DNA of 64,000 nucleotides, taken from Suillus spraguei (lineage: Eukaryota > Basidiomycota > Agaricomycetes > Boletales > Suillaceae). The stretch spans positions 124,001-188,000 of the forward strand of contig JABCPU010000064.1 of assembly GCA_016800925.1 (NCBI GenBank), read 5' to 3'. Positions 54,052 through 64,000 of the stretch are shown piece after piece; positions within the stretch are counted from its first letter, which is position 1; the number at the start of each line of letters is the position of its first letter. The notes below the pieces were generated by a model. It made no database searches and had not been told where the DNA came from. It saw only the letters and a list, made by a program, of their open reading frames with translations. Both the position numbers and the translations under genes were made by a program.

Positions 54052-55016
54052 TGTAAAGATACAACCTAGCTTGGGCTGTAGATAAACCACTGCCTAAACT
54101 AGTATGTTAGTCTTGCGCTCCGTCTAGTCTGCTTCACTTGTAAGAACAAGAGTGTTCGGCCCTAAAGGGGGATGCCTATTTAGTATGGTCAAGTTCAAGT
54201 CTAACTTATTTGCGAAACAAGTGTCTGAGTCAGCAGTAAGTTGTTGCGGTCAGCAATGATACCGCCGGAACTAGTGTCGTGTGTTGCGTTGCTACCGCCA
54301 TCGAGATAAAGTCAGAAACAGTTGCGTCTAGCGAGCGATGTCGAGCAGTGGTCTCAGCGGTAGCAGTAAGGTTGCGAGCGGTGCAAGGAAACAGTAAGGA
54401 AGTCCGCGGTACTTTCAGCGGTAAAGTAGTGGAGCGTGAGAAGTTCAGTCAAAAGTAACAATCAAAAGTCCAGCGGTATGCCGGCGGTAACGGAGAACAA
54501 GTGTGATGTATTAACGAGCGATAAGGGAACTTTAAAGACTATGTCCACTACTGGGTAGATCCAGAGCTAGACAATAATCCTGACCTATAGTACGTGCAAT
54601 GGTGTAAAATCAGGTACTGTATCGTGGGGGGTATGCGGTGCTTATATCCTAATTCATATGTACTCGGAATACTCTAGGCGAGATCAGTAGCACTGGAGTG
54701 TAGTAACCGCCATAAGTAAACATAGCGCGAGGCACTGCGGCACGAGGCAACATGTAATAACGCTTGCCGTGGAATCAGTGATAACAAACAGGAAACAAAC
54801 TATGCACCAAATGGAGCTATGCAGACGCGGCAAGGACATGGAAGGACATCGGTTCGTGGAATGAGGTGCAGCAGTCGGTACAGTGTGCGGTAAGCGTGGG
54901 ATGCCGCCGGTACTGCTAAAGGGGTAAGAAGGCCATGGACTAGTGATAACTCCTGTAGACATGAGACGAGTGTCAAAATATGGGGTTTTAAGCCCAGCGC
55001 CACTATGTTCGTTACA
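54052..55016 (-). mobile_element. Solo LTR-B (965 bp)
   Basis: The minus strand starts TGTAACGAAC and ends ATCTTTACA. Flanked by CCGC (54048-54051) and CTGC (55017-55020), one C-to-T apart at the central CpG. Confidence 0.88.
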
Positions 55017-55279
55017 CTGCCATGATAGTGAGGATAGGTCTAACGTGGAAGAAGTGGAAGATAATCAGTCATCTACAAATAATGAGGGAGCATTCAATGT
55101 AGCTAACTGATTACATTGGGATCACCCCATAGTACCAATACCACTGTGACAAACATATTGGCACTGGCCTTGCAACCCTATCTTTTAGCACACATCTCAT
55201 GTCTATAGGAATTTTCACTCATCTATGGCCATCTAGCACATATTACAGTGAACTATCTCCGTATTATACAAGTGAACGG

Positions 55280-57188
55280 TGTAAAGATACAACCTAACCT
55301 GGGCTGTAGATAAACTACCTCCTAAGTTAGTATGTGAGTCTTGCACTCCGTCTAGTCTGCTTCACTTGTGAGAACAAGAGCGTTCGACCCTAAAGAAGGA
55401 TGCCTATTAGTATGGTCAAGTTCGAGTCAAACTTATGTGCAAAAGAAGCATCGAGGTCAGTGATGATACTGCCGGAACTAGCGTCGTGTGTAGCGGTGCT
55501 ACCGTTGTAGCGAGAAAAGTCACGCTGACCATCAAAACCCCATTTTCGACAAGCATCTCATTAACGTCTGCAGCGGCAACCAAAGGATTTCCTTATAGCG
55601 ATGGAATAGCCTTTTCACTCCGCTAACGCGGAACTGTTCTTCTTCCGCAAACCCTTACTGGATCCTCGCACCGATGCCCTCATGTCCCGTCCTATTCCGT
55701 CTAGAATCCATTGGTGTGTAGTTACCTCGCTTCTGCTGTTACTAAACCTGCGGCAGGATTTACCTTATATCTCAAGGGGCCGCTGCACACTGTGCGCCTC
55801 ATAATTAAGTACCCCATTTATTTTCTTTCTCGCTACTGGACTCGCATAGTTATCTTGTACGCGCTTGCATATGTTAAAAAGGACTAAACATACATACCGT
55901 CACTTACTTCCTGTTACATCCCTTCACTAGGACTTAGTATCAGAAACGCTCACTAGTCACAATCTATTTGCATTTGAACTCTTCTTCATTCAAACCATGC
56001 TCATTGATTTAACCGCCGGTAACTTTACTGCTCGAAGTACTGCGCGACTTTCGACTTCGCTACTCATAACTGGACCACGGCCAGTGATCTCGCTGGGTTG
56101 CTTTCTCTCTCATCTGCATTCCCGCTCGTACAGAAGTTGCCGCTACCACTACCGCACTGCCGGTAGTTATAACATTTTTGTCTCGCCCAAGTAACTTTGT
56201 TCCTGCCCTCGCTAGCTAACTGTTGCAGCTATTGTTACCGTGTGTGTACCGCTGACACCGCGCTAGTACCGCCGACATACCGCTACCGCCGTTAACCTCA
56301 GAAATCAGAATCCTCATTGCCATTTTAGTACTTCATTATTTCCTTCGCACTAACTTAGAAGGAATTGCTTCTATCTGCAGTCCTCTTGGGTCGAACATCT
56401 CACTCGCGCCTTTAGTAAGATTAATGCTGCGCTTATACTGAGGCCAGCACTAGTTTCTTCATTTCACCGTGGTCAAGATATGGTCAGTAACAGTTACATC
56501 GAGCAAGTGATGTCGAGTGATAATATCAGCGGTAAAGGTAGAGCTGCGAGCGGTGCGAAGAAACAGTAAAGAAAGCCGCGGTACTTTCAGCGGTAAAGCA
56601 GCAGTGCATGAGAAGTTTTGTCAAAATAACAGTCAAAAGTCCAGCAGTATGCCAGCAGTAATGGAGAACGAGCGTGTTGGATTAACGAGTGATAAGGAAA
56701 CTTTAAAGACTAAGTCCACTACTGGGTAGATCCAGAGCTAGACAATAATCCTGACCTATAGTACGTGCAATGGTGTAAAATCAGGTACTTCTATCGTGCA
56801 GGGTATGCGGTGCTTATATCCTAAATTGTATGTACTCGGAATACTCTAGGCGAGATCAGTAGTGCTGGAGTGTAGCAACCGCCATAAGTAAACATAGTGC
56901 GAGGCGCTGCGGCACGAGGCAACATGCAATAAGGCTTGCCGTAGAATCAGTGATAACGAACAGAAAACAAATGACGCACCAAATGGAGCTATGCAGATGC
57001 GGCAAGGACATGGGAGGACATCGGTATGTGGAACATGGTGCAGTAGTCGGTATGGTGTGCGGTAAGCGTGGGATGCTGCCGGTACTGCTAAAGGGGTAAG
57101 ACGGCCATGGACAAGTGGTAACTCCTGTAGACGTGAGACGAGTGTCAAAAGATGGGGTTTTAAGCCCAGTGCTGATATGTTCGTTACA
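55280..57188 (-). mobile_element. Solo LTR-B split by an LTR-C
   Basis: Ends TGTAAAGATAC (55280) and TTCGTTACA (57188), interrupted at 55506-56470. Flanks ACGG (55276-55279) and ATGG (57189-57192) differ by one C-to-T at the CpG. Its own length is about 940 bp. Confidence 0.85.
55506..56466 (+). mobile_element. Solo LTR-C (961 bp) with perfect TSD
   Basis: TGTAGCGAGAAAAG...TTCATTTCA flanked by CCGT on both sides (55502-55505 and 56467-56470). No coding region. It is inserted into an LTR-B. Confidence 0.85.
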
Positions 57189-57378
57189 ATGGATGTGCAT
57201 AATAACCCATATGATACAGGCCAGCAAACCATGGGCCCATGGTAGAAATATGCTCAACTATGATGGATGGGCCGGGAGAAATATTATTCCTGATGAAGGC
57301 AGGTGGGCCCATGCAAGGAATATGTAGAGTAGATGAGTGGGCCGATGTACATGAATATTTGGTAGATGGATGGGCCAA
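57189..57378. repeat. Minisatellite with inverted GGCCCACCC core
   Basis: GATGGATGGGCC and GGTGGGCCCATGC-like units alternate with AT-rich segments, the inverse of the array at 46168-46640. Confidence 0.6.
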
Positions 57379-58340
57379 TAAAACAAAAAAACTAGCGCTG
57401 GCCTAAGTATAAATGCAGCATTAATCCTACTGAAGGTGCGAGTGAGATATTCAACCCAAGAGGACTGCAAATAGAAGCAATTCCTTCTAAGTTAGTGCGA
57501 ATGAAACAAGGAAGTACTAATAAGGAAACGAGAATTCTGACTTCCGAGGTTAGCGGCGGTAGCGGTATATTGGTGGTACTAGTGTGGTGTCAGCGGTACA
57601 TGCGCAGTAAGGATAGCTGCAACGGTTAGCTAGCAAGAGCAAGAACAAAGTTACTTGAGCGAGACGAAAATGTTATTACTACCGGCGGTGCGGTAGCAGT
57701 AGCGGCAACTCCGTATGAGCAAGAACGCAGATGAGAGAGAAAATGACCCAGCAAGATCACTGGCCATGGTCCGGTTACGAGTAGCAAAGTCGAAAGTCAC
57801 ACGGTACTTCGAGCAGTAAAGTCACCGGCGGTTAAATCAATGAGCGAAGTTCAAACAGAGAAAAGTTCAAAGGCAAATAGATTGCGACTAGTGAGCATTT
57901 CAGATACTAAGTCCTAGTGAAGGGATGTAATGGGAAGTAAAAATAACGGTATGTATGTTCAGTCATTTTTAACATATGCGAGCGCATACGAGATAGCTAT
58001 GCAAGTCCGGCAGCGAGAAAGAAAATAAACAGGGTATTTAATAAAGAGGTGCACAGCGTGCAGCGGCCCCTTGAGATGTAAGGTAAATCCTGCTGTAGGT
58101 TTAGTAATGGCAGAAGCAAAGTAACTATGCACCAATGGATTCTAGATGGAATTGAATGGGACATGAGGGCATTGGTCCGAGGATCCGGTAAGGGTTCACA
58201 GGAGAAGAACAGTTCCGCCTTAGTGGAGCGAAAAGGCTATTTCATCGCTATAAGGAAATTCTTCGGTTGCCGCCACAGATGTTAATGAGACGCTTGTCGA
58301 AAATGGGGTTTTGACGGTCAGCGCGACTTTTCTTGCTACA
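57379..58340 (-). mobile_element. Solo LTR-C (962 bp)
   Basis: The minus strand begins TGTAGCAAGAAAAG (58340) and ends TTTTA, a decayed TTTCA, at 57379. Flanks CCAA (57375-57378) and CTGA (58341-58344) both derive from CCGA by one CpG transition each. Confidence 0.75.
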
Positions 58341-58429
58341 CTGAGGTAGTTGGATATTATGTAGATGGGTGTACCAAGGTGGATGTGTATCAGATAGACA
58401 GATATGTGAAGGGTACTTGTTATCACATA

Positions 58430-58620
58430 CATGGGTGGGCCCAGACGCATATTAAATTAGACGGGTATTAGATGGGTGGGCTGAGAGTGTTATATAAAAT
58501 ATTTTATTGGACGGGTGGGCCGGGGGTGTTGTACAGTATATTATATTAGATGGGTGGGCCAAGGGTGGTAGAAAATATAGACGGGTGGGCCCATGTGTGT
58601 GATAATTGTAGACATGATGG
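58430..58620. repeat. Minisatellite with GGGTGGGC core
   Basis: Five or more units of GACGGGTGGGCC-like sequence separated by AT-rich segments such as TATATTATATTAG. Confidence 0.7.
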
Positions 58621-58644
58621 AGCTGAGGTAGTTGCATATCATAG

Positions 58645-58927
58645 GTGCTCTCTTGACATGGCCTTTTATGGTGCTTTGGTTGTCTTGTAGAATGTGGAAA
58701 CCAGGGTGCGAGGCTTGTGTTATGCTACAAGACACCCAGTTCCAACCCCCAAAATTCAGATGAAGCATACCAAGTTCTTAGTTCCAAGACCAGGGTCTCA
58801 ACACATAATTCAATCAATACTTTCCATGATAAATGGCCAACTGAAGTTGAGATTCTTCCGAAGAGAGCAGCATGTGCTCTCTTGACATGGCCTGTTATGG
58901 CACTTAGGTTGTCTTGTAGAATGTGGA
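58645..58927. repeat. 54-bp direct repeats 175 bp apart
   Basis: 58645-58698 and 58874-58927 both read GTGCTCTCTTGACATGGCC to GTCTTGTAGAATGTGGA with about five differences. The middle (about 58800-58865) matches, inverted, 62590-62650. It may be the remains of a small terminal-repeat element; its ends are not TG...CA. Confidence 0.55.
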
Positions 58928-58933
58928 CACCGG

Positions 58934-59891
58934 TGAAACGAAGAAACTACCGCTGGCCTAAGTATAAGCGCAATGATAATCCCACTGAAGGTGAGAGTGA
59001 GATGTTCGACCCAAGAGGACTGTGATAGACACAATTCCTTCTAAGTTAGTGCGAAGGAATCAAGAAAGTACTAATAAGGCAACAAAGATTCCAACTTCCG
59101 AGGTTAGCGGTGGCAACGGTATATTGGTGGTACTAGCGCGATGTCACTGGTACTCGTGCAGTAAGGATAGCTGTAGCAGTTAGCTAGCGAGAGCAAGAAC
59201 AAAAGTGACTTCTGCGAAAAAAATATAGTACTACTACCTCCGGTGCGGTAGTGGAAGTGGCAGTTCTGTATGAGTGAGAAAGTTGATGAGAGAGGTAGCG
59301 ACCCAGCGAGATCACTGGCCGTGGTCCAGTTACGAGTAGCAAAGTTGAAAGTTGCACGGTACTTCGAGCAGTAAAGTTACCAGTGGTCAAATCAATGAGC
59401 AAGATTCAAACAGAGAAAGGTTCAAAGGCAAATAGATTGAGACTAGTGAGCATTCTGATACTAAGTCCAAGTGAAGGGATGTAACAGGAAGTAACGGTAA
59501 TGGTATGTATGTTGAATCATTTTAACATATTTGAGCACATACAAGATTATTAGGTGAGTCCAGTAGTGAGAAAGAAAACAAACAGGGTATTAACTAAGAG
59601 GTGCACAGCATGCAGCGGCCCCTTGAGATGCAAGGTAAATCCTGCCGTAGATTTAGTAATGGTGGAAGCGAAGTAACTATGCACCAATGGATCTAGATGG
59701 ATTTGGATGGGACATGAGGGCATCAACGCGAGGATCCGGTAAGGGTTTGTGGAAGAAGTACATTTCTGCCTTAGCAGAGTGAAAAGACTATATACTTGCT
59801 ATAAGGGAATTCTTCGGTTGCTGCTGCGGACGGTAATGAGACGCTTGTCAAAAATGGGGGTGTGACGGTCAGTGCAACTTTGCTCGCTACA
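58934..59891 (-). mobile_element. Solo LTR-C (958 bp)
   Basis: The minus strand runs from TGTAGCGAGCAAAG (59891) to TTCGTTTCA (58934). Flanks are CCGG (58930-58933) and CCAG (59892-59895). The right flank is also the left flank of the next LTR-B copy. Confidence 0.82.
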
Positions 59892-59895
59892 CCAG

Positions 59896-61130
59896 TGTAA
59901 AGATACAATATAGCCTGGGCTGTTGATAAACCACGGCCTAAGCTAGTATGCAAGTCTTGCGCTCTACCTAGTCTGCTTTACTTGCAAAGGCAAGAATGTT
60001 TGACTCTAAAGGGAATGCTAAGTTCATATAGTTTGATAATGCCCCAACCTGTGGTGCGAGAATGCCATCGGAGGTAGTGAGATGCTAGCGGTGACCTCTG
60101 GTGTAACGAACATATTGGCGCTGGGCTTAAAACCCCATATTTTGACACTCGTCTCATGTCTACAGGAGTTACCACTTGTCCATGGCCGTCTTACCCCTTT
60201 AGCAGTACTGGTGGCATCCCACGCTTACCGCACACCGTACCGACTGCCGCACCTCATTCCATGAACCGATGTCCTTCCATGTCCTTGCCGCGTCCACATA
60301 GCTCCATTTGGTGCGTAGTTTGTTCTCTGTTCGTTATCACTGATTCCATGGCAACCCTTATTACATGTTGCCTCGTGCCGCAGCACCTCGCACTATGTTT
60401 ACTTATGGCGGTTACTACACTCCAGCGCTACTGATCTCGCCTAGAGTATTCCGAGTACATATAAATTAGGATATAAGCACCACATACCCCACATGATACA
60501 GTACCTGATTTTACCCCATTGCACGTACTACAGGTCAGGATTATTGTCTAGCTCTGGATCTACCCAGTAGTGGACATAGTCTTCAAAGTTTCCTTATCAC
60601 TCATTAATACATCACGCTTGTTCTCCATTACCGCTGGGCTTTCGACTGTTACTTTGACTGAACTTCCCACGAACCACTACTTTACCGCTGAAAGTACCGC
60701 GGACTTCTTTATTGTTTCATTGCACCACTCACAACCTTACCGCTACCGCTGAGACCACCGCTCGACATCGCTCGCTCAACGCTATTGTTACTGACCTTAT
60801 CTCGACAACGGTAGCACCGCTACTCATGACGCTAGTTCCGGCAGTATCATTGCTGACTGCAGCACTTACTGCTGACCTCGACACTAGTTTCGCAAATAAG
60901 TTAGACTCAAACTTGACCATACTAAATAGGCATCCCCCTTTAGGGTCGAACGCTCTTGTTCTTACAAGTGAAGCAGACTAGACGGAGCACAAGACTAACA
61001 TACTAGTTTAGGCAGTGGTTTATCTACAGCCCAAGCTAGGTTGCATCTTTACACCGGTCCATGGGAAACTAGCGGTAATACTAGTGGTAAGCGTGGGACC
61101 TTAGACTCAGAATCCTTGACTATCTAAGGA
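59896..61130 (-). repeat. LTR-B variant copy, split by another LTR-B
   Basis: Starts TGTAAAGATACAAT at 59896, runs to 60101, and resumes at about 61058 with GGTCCATGGGAAACTAGCGG for some 70 bases. Matches the 46660-47018 sub-family inverted. The far end is missing. Confidence 0.7.
60102..61053 (+). mobile_element. Solo LTR-B (952 bp)
   Basis: TGTAACGAAC...ATCTTTACA flanked by CTGG (60098-60101) and CCGG (61054-61057), one transition apart. Inserted into an inverted LTR-B variant. Confidence 0.87.
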
Positions 61131-61149
61131 ACATATTCCTTAGTCAGTT

Positions 61150-61237
61150 ACCTTGTTCTCTTGTGAACATTGTAGAACTTCCCAGCAACTGACAAGTGTC
61201 TTTTCACTGTTGTTGGTGATGCCACCCCAGTTCATCA
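61150..61237 (+). repeat. LTR-A fragment, 3' end
   Basis: ACCTTGTTCTCTTGTGAACA through GTCTTTTCACTGTTGTTGGT matches the last ~90 bases of LTR-A; the terminal CGTAACA has decayed to CATCATA. Confidence 0.65.
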
Positions 61238-61454
61238 TATTCAATACACAACCATGTGACAAAATAAGTGATCATGATTGCACCCAGGTGTCAATCTACT
61301 GAATTTGGTGTGATTTATTGCTATCCTGCGAACTATTGTATGAACTTCCAGACCAAGCTATCAGTCTAGGGTGGACAATTGATATTAATATTTCACCCAT
61401 ACCAAGTACCAGTAGCTTGACATTACATTGTTGAAATATAGAAGGAATACAGTT
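61238..61454. other. No gene seen
   Basis: Short spacer without recognisable features. Confidence 0.5.
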
Positions 61455-62560
61455 ATTATATATTATCCACTGTGCCCTACCAAGAATGTAATCCCATCAT
61501 CCTTGGCCCAGTTACATGATATAGCTGTTAAGACCATACTCAAAGGGTAAAGGATCTGAAGGGCCTCGGCCTCAGTTTGTACAGTGTGCCCCTTTCCCGA
61601 GTATTTCCCCTTATTTCAGAAGGAAGATATACATCCAAAGGTGGTCACATGATGGATCCGGATGTTCAAAGGTAACAGATATGTCACATCCGAAGGTTAT
61701 CCGGAATGTAGGAATGGAACAAGGTATAAGACTAGTGTTGGACAGAGTCTTCACTAGAAACTAATGGAAGTAGACTACCCGAAGGTAGAGTCGGAGATAT
61801 AGACTTATAGGAATTAATCCTAAGTCTTGGAAGGTGACTAGAGTCAGAAGGAACTCATGTCCGGAGGAACAGAATGAGCAGAATCTAAAATGATATTTGA
61901 ACTAAGGTTCTATGGAGATTTACAAGTGGTTTATATACTGTAGGTAACTGGTACAGATAATCAATGAGTCCAGGACCAAGGGCTATGTACAAAGTATAAC
62001 AGAAGTCTATTAGTCAAAGCACAGCAGATCAGTAAGCATGAGTCAGAAATGAAACGTAGATAACAGATCAATAAGCAGGACGGAAATATACATAGCCAAA
62101 ACACTGGAGACAGGAGGAATACCAAAAGGAGATAAACACAGATATCTACAGTGGAGTTAGAGTGCAAGAATTAGGAGGTTTCAGATGAGTGGTCCAGATA
62201 AAATCTGTGGACCGGATGGAAGCAGGATTGATCGGATTTGATTGGATCTGAGATCGGATGTATGGTATATGACAATAGCACCCACTGGGCACTACCAAGA
62301 ATTCAATCCCATCATTCCTCACCCAGATATTACATTTATATAACATCCCTTTGGCCCTACCAAGAATTTAATCCTGTCATCCTAGGCCTGGATGTTATAT
62401 TGATATATTATCCTTTGGGCCCTACTGAGAATTGAATCACATAATCCTGGGCCCAGATGTTACATTATATAACACCCACTGGGCCCTACCGAGAAGGCTC
62501 TACTGAGAATTTAATCTCATCATACTGGGCCCACTCATTAACATCTGGATATTAAAAACA
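61455..62560. repeat. ~60-70-bp minisatellite split by LTR-D
   Basis: About six units of the form CACCCACTGGGCCCTACCAA plus GAATTTAATCCCATCATCCT and an AT-rich tail. One unit lies left of the LTR-D (61480-61525) and the rest right of it (62275-62560). The last units grade into GGGCCCACCCATTT, linking it to the other GGCCCACCC arrays. Confidence 0.7.
61526..62274 (-). mobile_element. Solo LTR-D (749 bp) with perfect TSD
   Basis: The minus strand runs TGTCATATACCATAC (62274) to GGTCTTAACA (61526). Flanked by ATAGC on both sides (61521-61525 and 62275-62279). Confidence 0.88.
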
Positions 62561-62896
62561 TCATGGGCCCACCCATTTATATTGGCCCATCTCCCACAGA
62601 AGAATCCCACTATCGGTTGGCTGTGTAACATGGCAAGTATTGACTGAATTATGTGTGGAGAGATCAACAGAGAAGACAGAGAAGAACATAACAATGGGGA
62701 ATCTCCTAGGTACCTCTTTGAATGCTCTCGTTGGGCCTTGATTGGTATGGTTGGCAACACTTGAGAGGATGAGGGCTGCAGTGCGAGTTGTGTAGTGACA
62801 ATAATGTTGTTCTCCATAACCACCCTACTGCCCTTGATAGTAAACAATTCCATAACTTCTGCAAATGTTGTAAGTTTCTTGAAGAGCAGTGATCAG
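62561..62896. other. Repeat tail, no clear gene
   Basis: 62590-62650 matches the middle of the 58645-58927 repeat, inverted. A minus-strand frame (MELFTIKGSRVVMENNIIVT, 62853 down) is open for over 100 codons but shows no family motif. Confidence 0.4.
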
Positions 62897-63610
62897 TGTA
62901 ATGATTCAACTCAGCTTAGGCTGTAGTGAACTAACACCCTCACTGATATATGCTGTAGCTCTGTCCAGCTGCTTCACCTGCAAGCAAGAGCGTTCAACCT
63001 AAAAGAGATCTGCTGTCTACTGAAGTAAAGGAAAGTGCATACTATAAGATACTAAAAGTCTGAGACAATACTGTTGAGTCTGAAGTGTCTGAACAATGTC
63101 TGAAGCATGGGAACTTCAGATCCAAGGGTTGGTGATGGCGGAGTAAGTGCAAGTGTGTTGGGTCAGTCATATGCGGTAAAGGAATGTCAGTAGAATGAGC
63201 AGTATGGTGATCGGTCCAGAAAAGAGAGTGACTGTCTATTGCATGCCTACAGCTGTTAGGCCTAGTGACCAAGTATCTGGGGCAAGTCCCCTTCTACAAG
63301 ATGGTATAGAATGGTGGTCTCTTACATAAATATATACTGCTACATGAAAGTCCAGAGTGATATAGATGAAACCAGGCAAGTCTGCTTCTGCTGAGGTATA
63401 CTATGCAGAAAGCCATGAGGTACTGCAGCTTGTGAGAATACATGTAATAATGTTGCAGGCTGCATCAGAAAGTGCAAAATAAATGACTATGCGCCAGTGG
63501 GGTTAGGCAGGACTGGACTGGACATAGGGAGGGCAAGTGCGAAGATGTATGAAGCACAGGAATCTTGGAAACTGTGGGTCCATGGGTATAATGGGCTGGA
63601 GATGATAGGG
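62897..63610 (-). repeat. Divergent LTR-B-like copy
   Basis: Starts TGTAATGATTCAACTCAG, keeps GGCTGTAG, CTGCTTCACCTGCAAG and AGAGCGTTCAACC in the LTR-B order, and later ATGACTATGCGCCAGTGG. It is preceded by TCAG. The far end (about 63610) is not clear. Confidence 0.5.
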
Positions 63611-64000
63611 TTTGTATAATGAGAGCAAGAATCAATGCTATCTTTCCAAGCTTGATGCAAAGAGTAAGTCGCAACATGACATGAAAAAATATGAGCAGCT
63701 TTGTGCCACTCGTGAATATGAGGCAAATCAAGTCACCCTCAACCATAAGTGCCAAAAGGAGGACAATGAGCTCACTTGAGAGAGCTCTGATATGTTCCAT
63801 GTTGTGCAGCATGATACAACACTTGATCTAGTGCAGAGCAAATTCAAGGTCTTTCTCAGCCTGAATGTGGAAGTGGAGCTCTCAAAGGGACTGGAACCTT
63901 CCCTTCAAGACAACAAATGTGTGTTCAACACAAACATAGATCTAAATGAATTTAAAATTGAATTTATTCAACCCCCCCAAAAAAAACCTCAGAGAGGTAA
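63611..64000 (+). pseudogene. Coding-like helical fragment, runs to window edge
   Basis: Reads QCYLSKLDAKSKSQHDMKKY, TREYEANQVTLNHKCQKEDN then TGA (63777), continuing FHVVQHDTTLDLVQSKFKVF. Composition suggests a coiled coil. Family not recognised. Confidence 0.35.

Overview
The window looks like a transposon graveyard from a basidiomycete, most likely an agaricomycete. The evidence is short GT/AG introns in the gene remnants, fungal Ty3/Gypsy chromoviruses, Tc1/mariner, hAT and Harbinger relics, and gene families I know only from mushroom-forming fungi (a DUF6532-type gene, TPR fragments, a viroplasmin-like domain gene). I cannot name the species. There are no rRNA genes, no CRISPR arrays and no bacterial operons. 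All names LTR-A to LTR-E are mine.

Layout. 1-2.3 kb: a small LTR-B element or pair of LTRs around a minus-strand gene remnant with a cysteine cluster. 2.4-5.7 kb: a ~148-bp tandem repeat with a tRNA-Leu-like core, split by two nested LTR-E copies. 5.77-13.30 kb: nearly full-length chromovirus E1 (LTR-A) with gag, pol (protease, RT, RNase H, integrase, chromodomain) and a third ORF with two zinc knuckles. 13.3-17.0 kb: a fold-back repeat, a dead DDE transposase and a truncated Tc1-like copy. 17.5-20.3 kb: a minus-strand gene remnant split by an LTR-B. 21.5-25 kb: a dead Harbinger transposase facing a possible Myb-like partner gene. 25.3-28.2 kb: an unknown multi-exon gene split by a hAT element. 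29-32.8 kb: a TPR fragment, an apparently open hypothetical gene and a second Tc1-like copy. 33.63-41.14 kb: E2, an older and heavily mutated sister of E1. 42.4-44.1 kb: a DUF6532-type gene. 45-64 kb: nested LTR-B/C/D copies, minisatellites, a decayed third gypsy element (E3), a solo LTR-A, and two more gene remnants.

How it works together. E1 and E2 show the marks of Tf1/sushi-type self-priming: 11 bases at the predicted RNA 5' end are exactly complementary to the 11 bases just past the 5' LTR. Their third ORF stays conserved at protein level while synonymous sites diverge. LTR-B and LTR-C make 4-bp target duplications centred on CpG, and many of those duplications have since decayed by C-to-T or G-to-A change. 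The same kind of change made most stop codons in E2, which suggests CpG methylation or a RIP-like process. Most genes here are broken; E1 is the youngest element (its LTRs differ only by three single-base indels).
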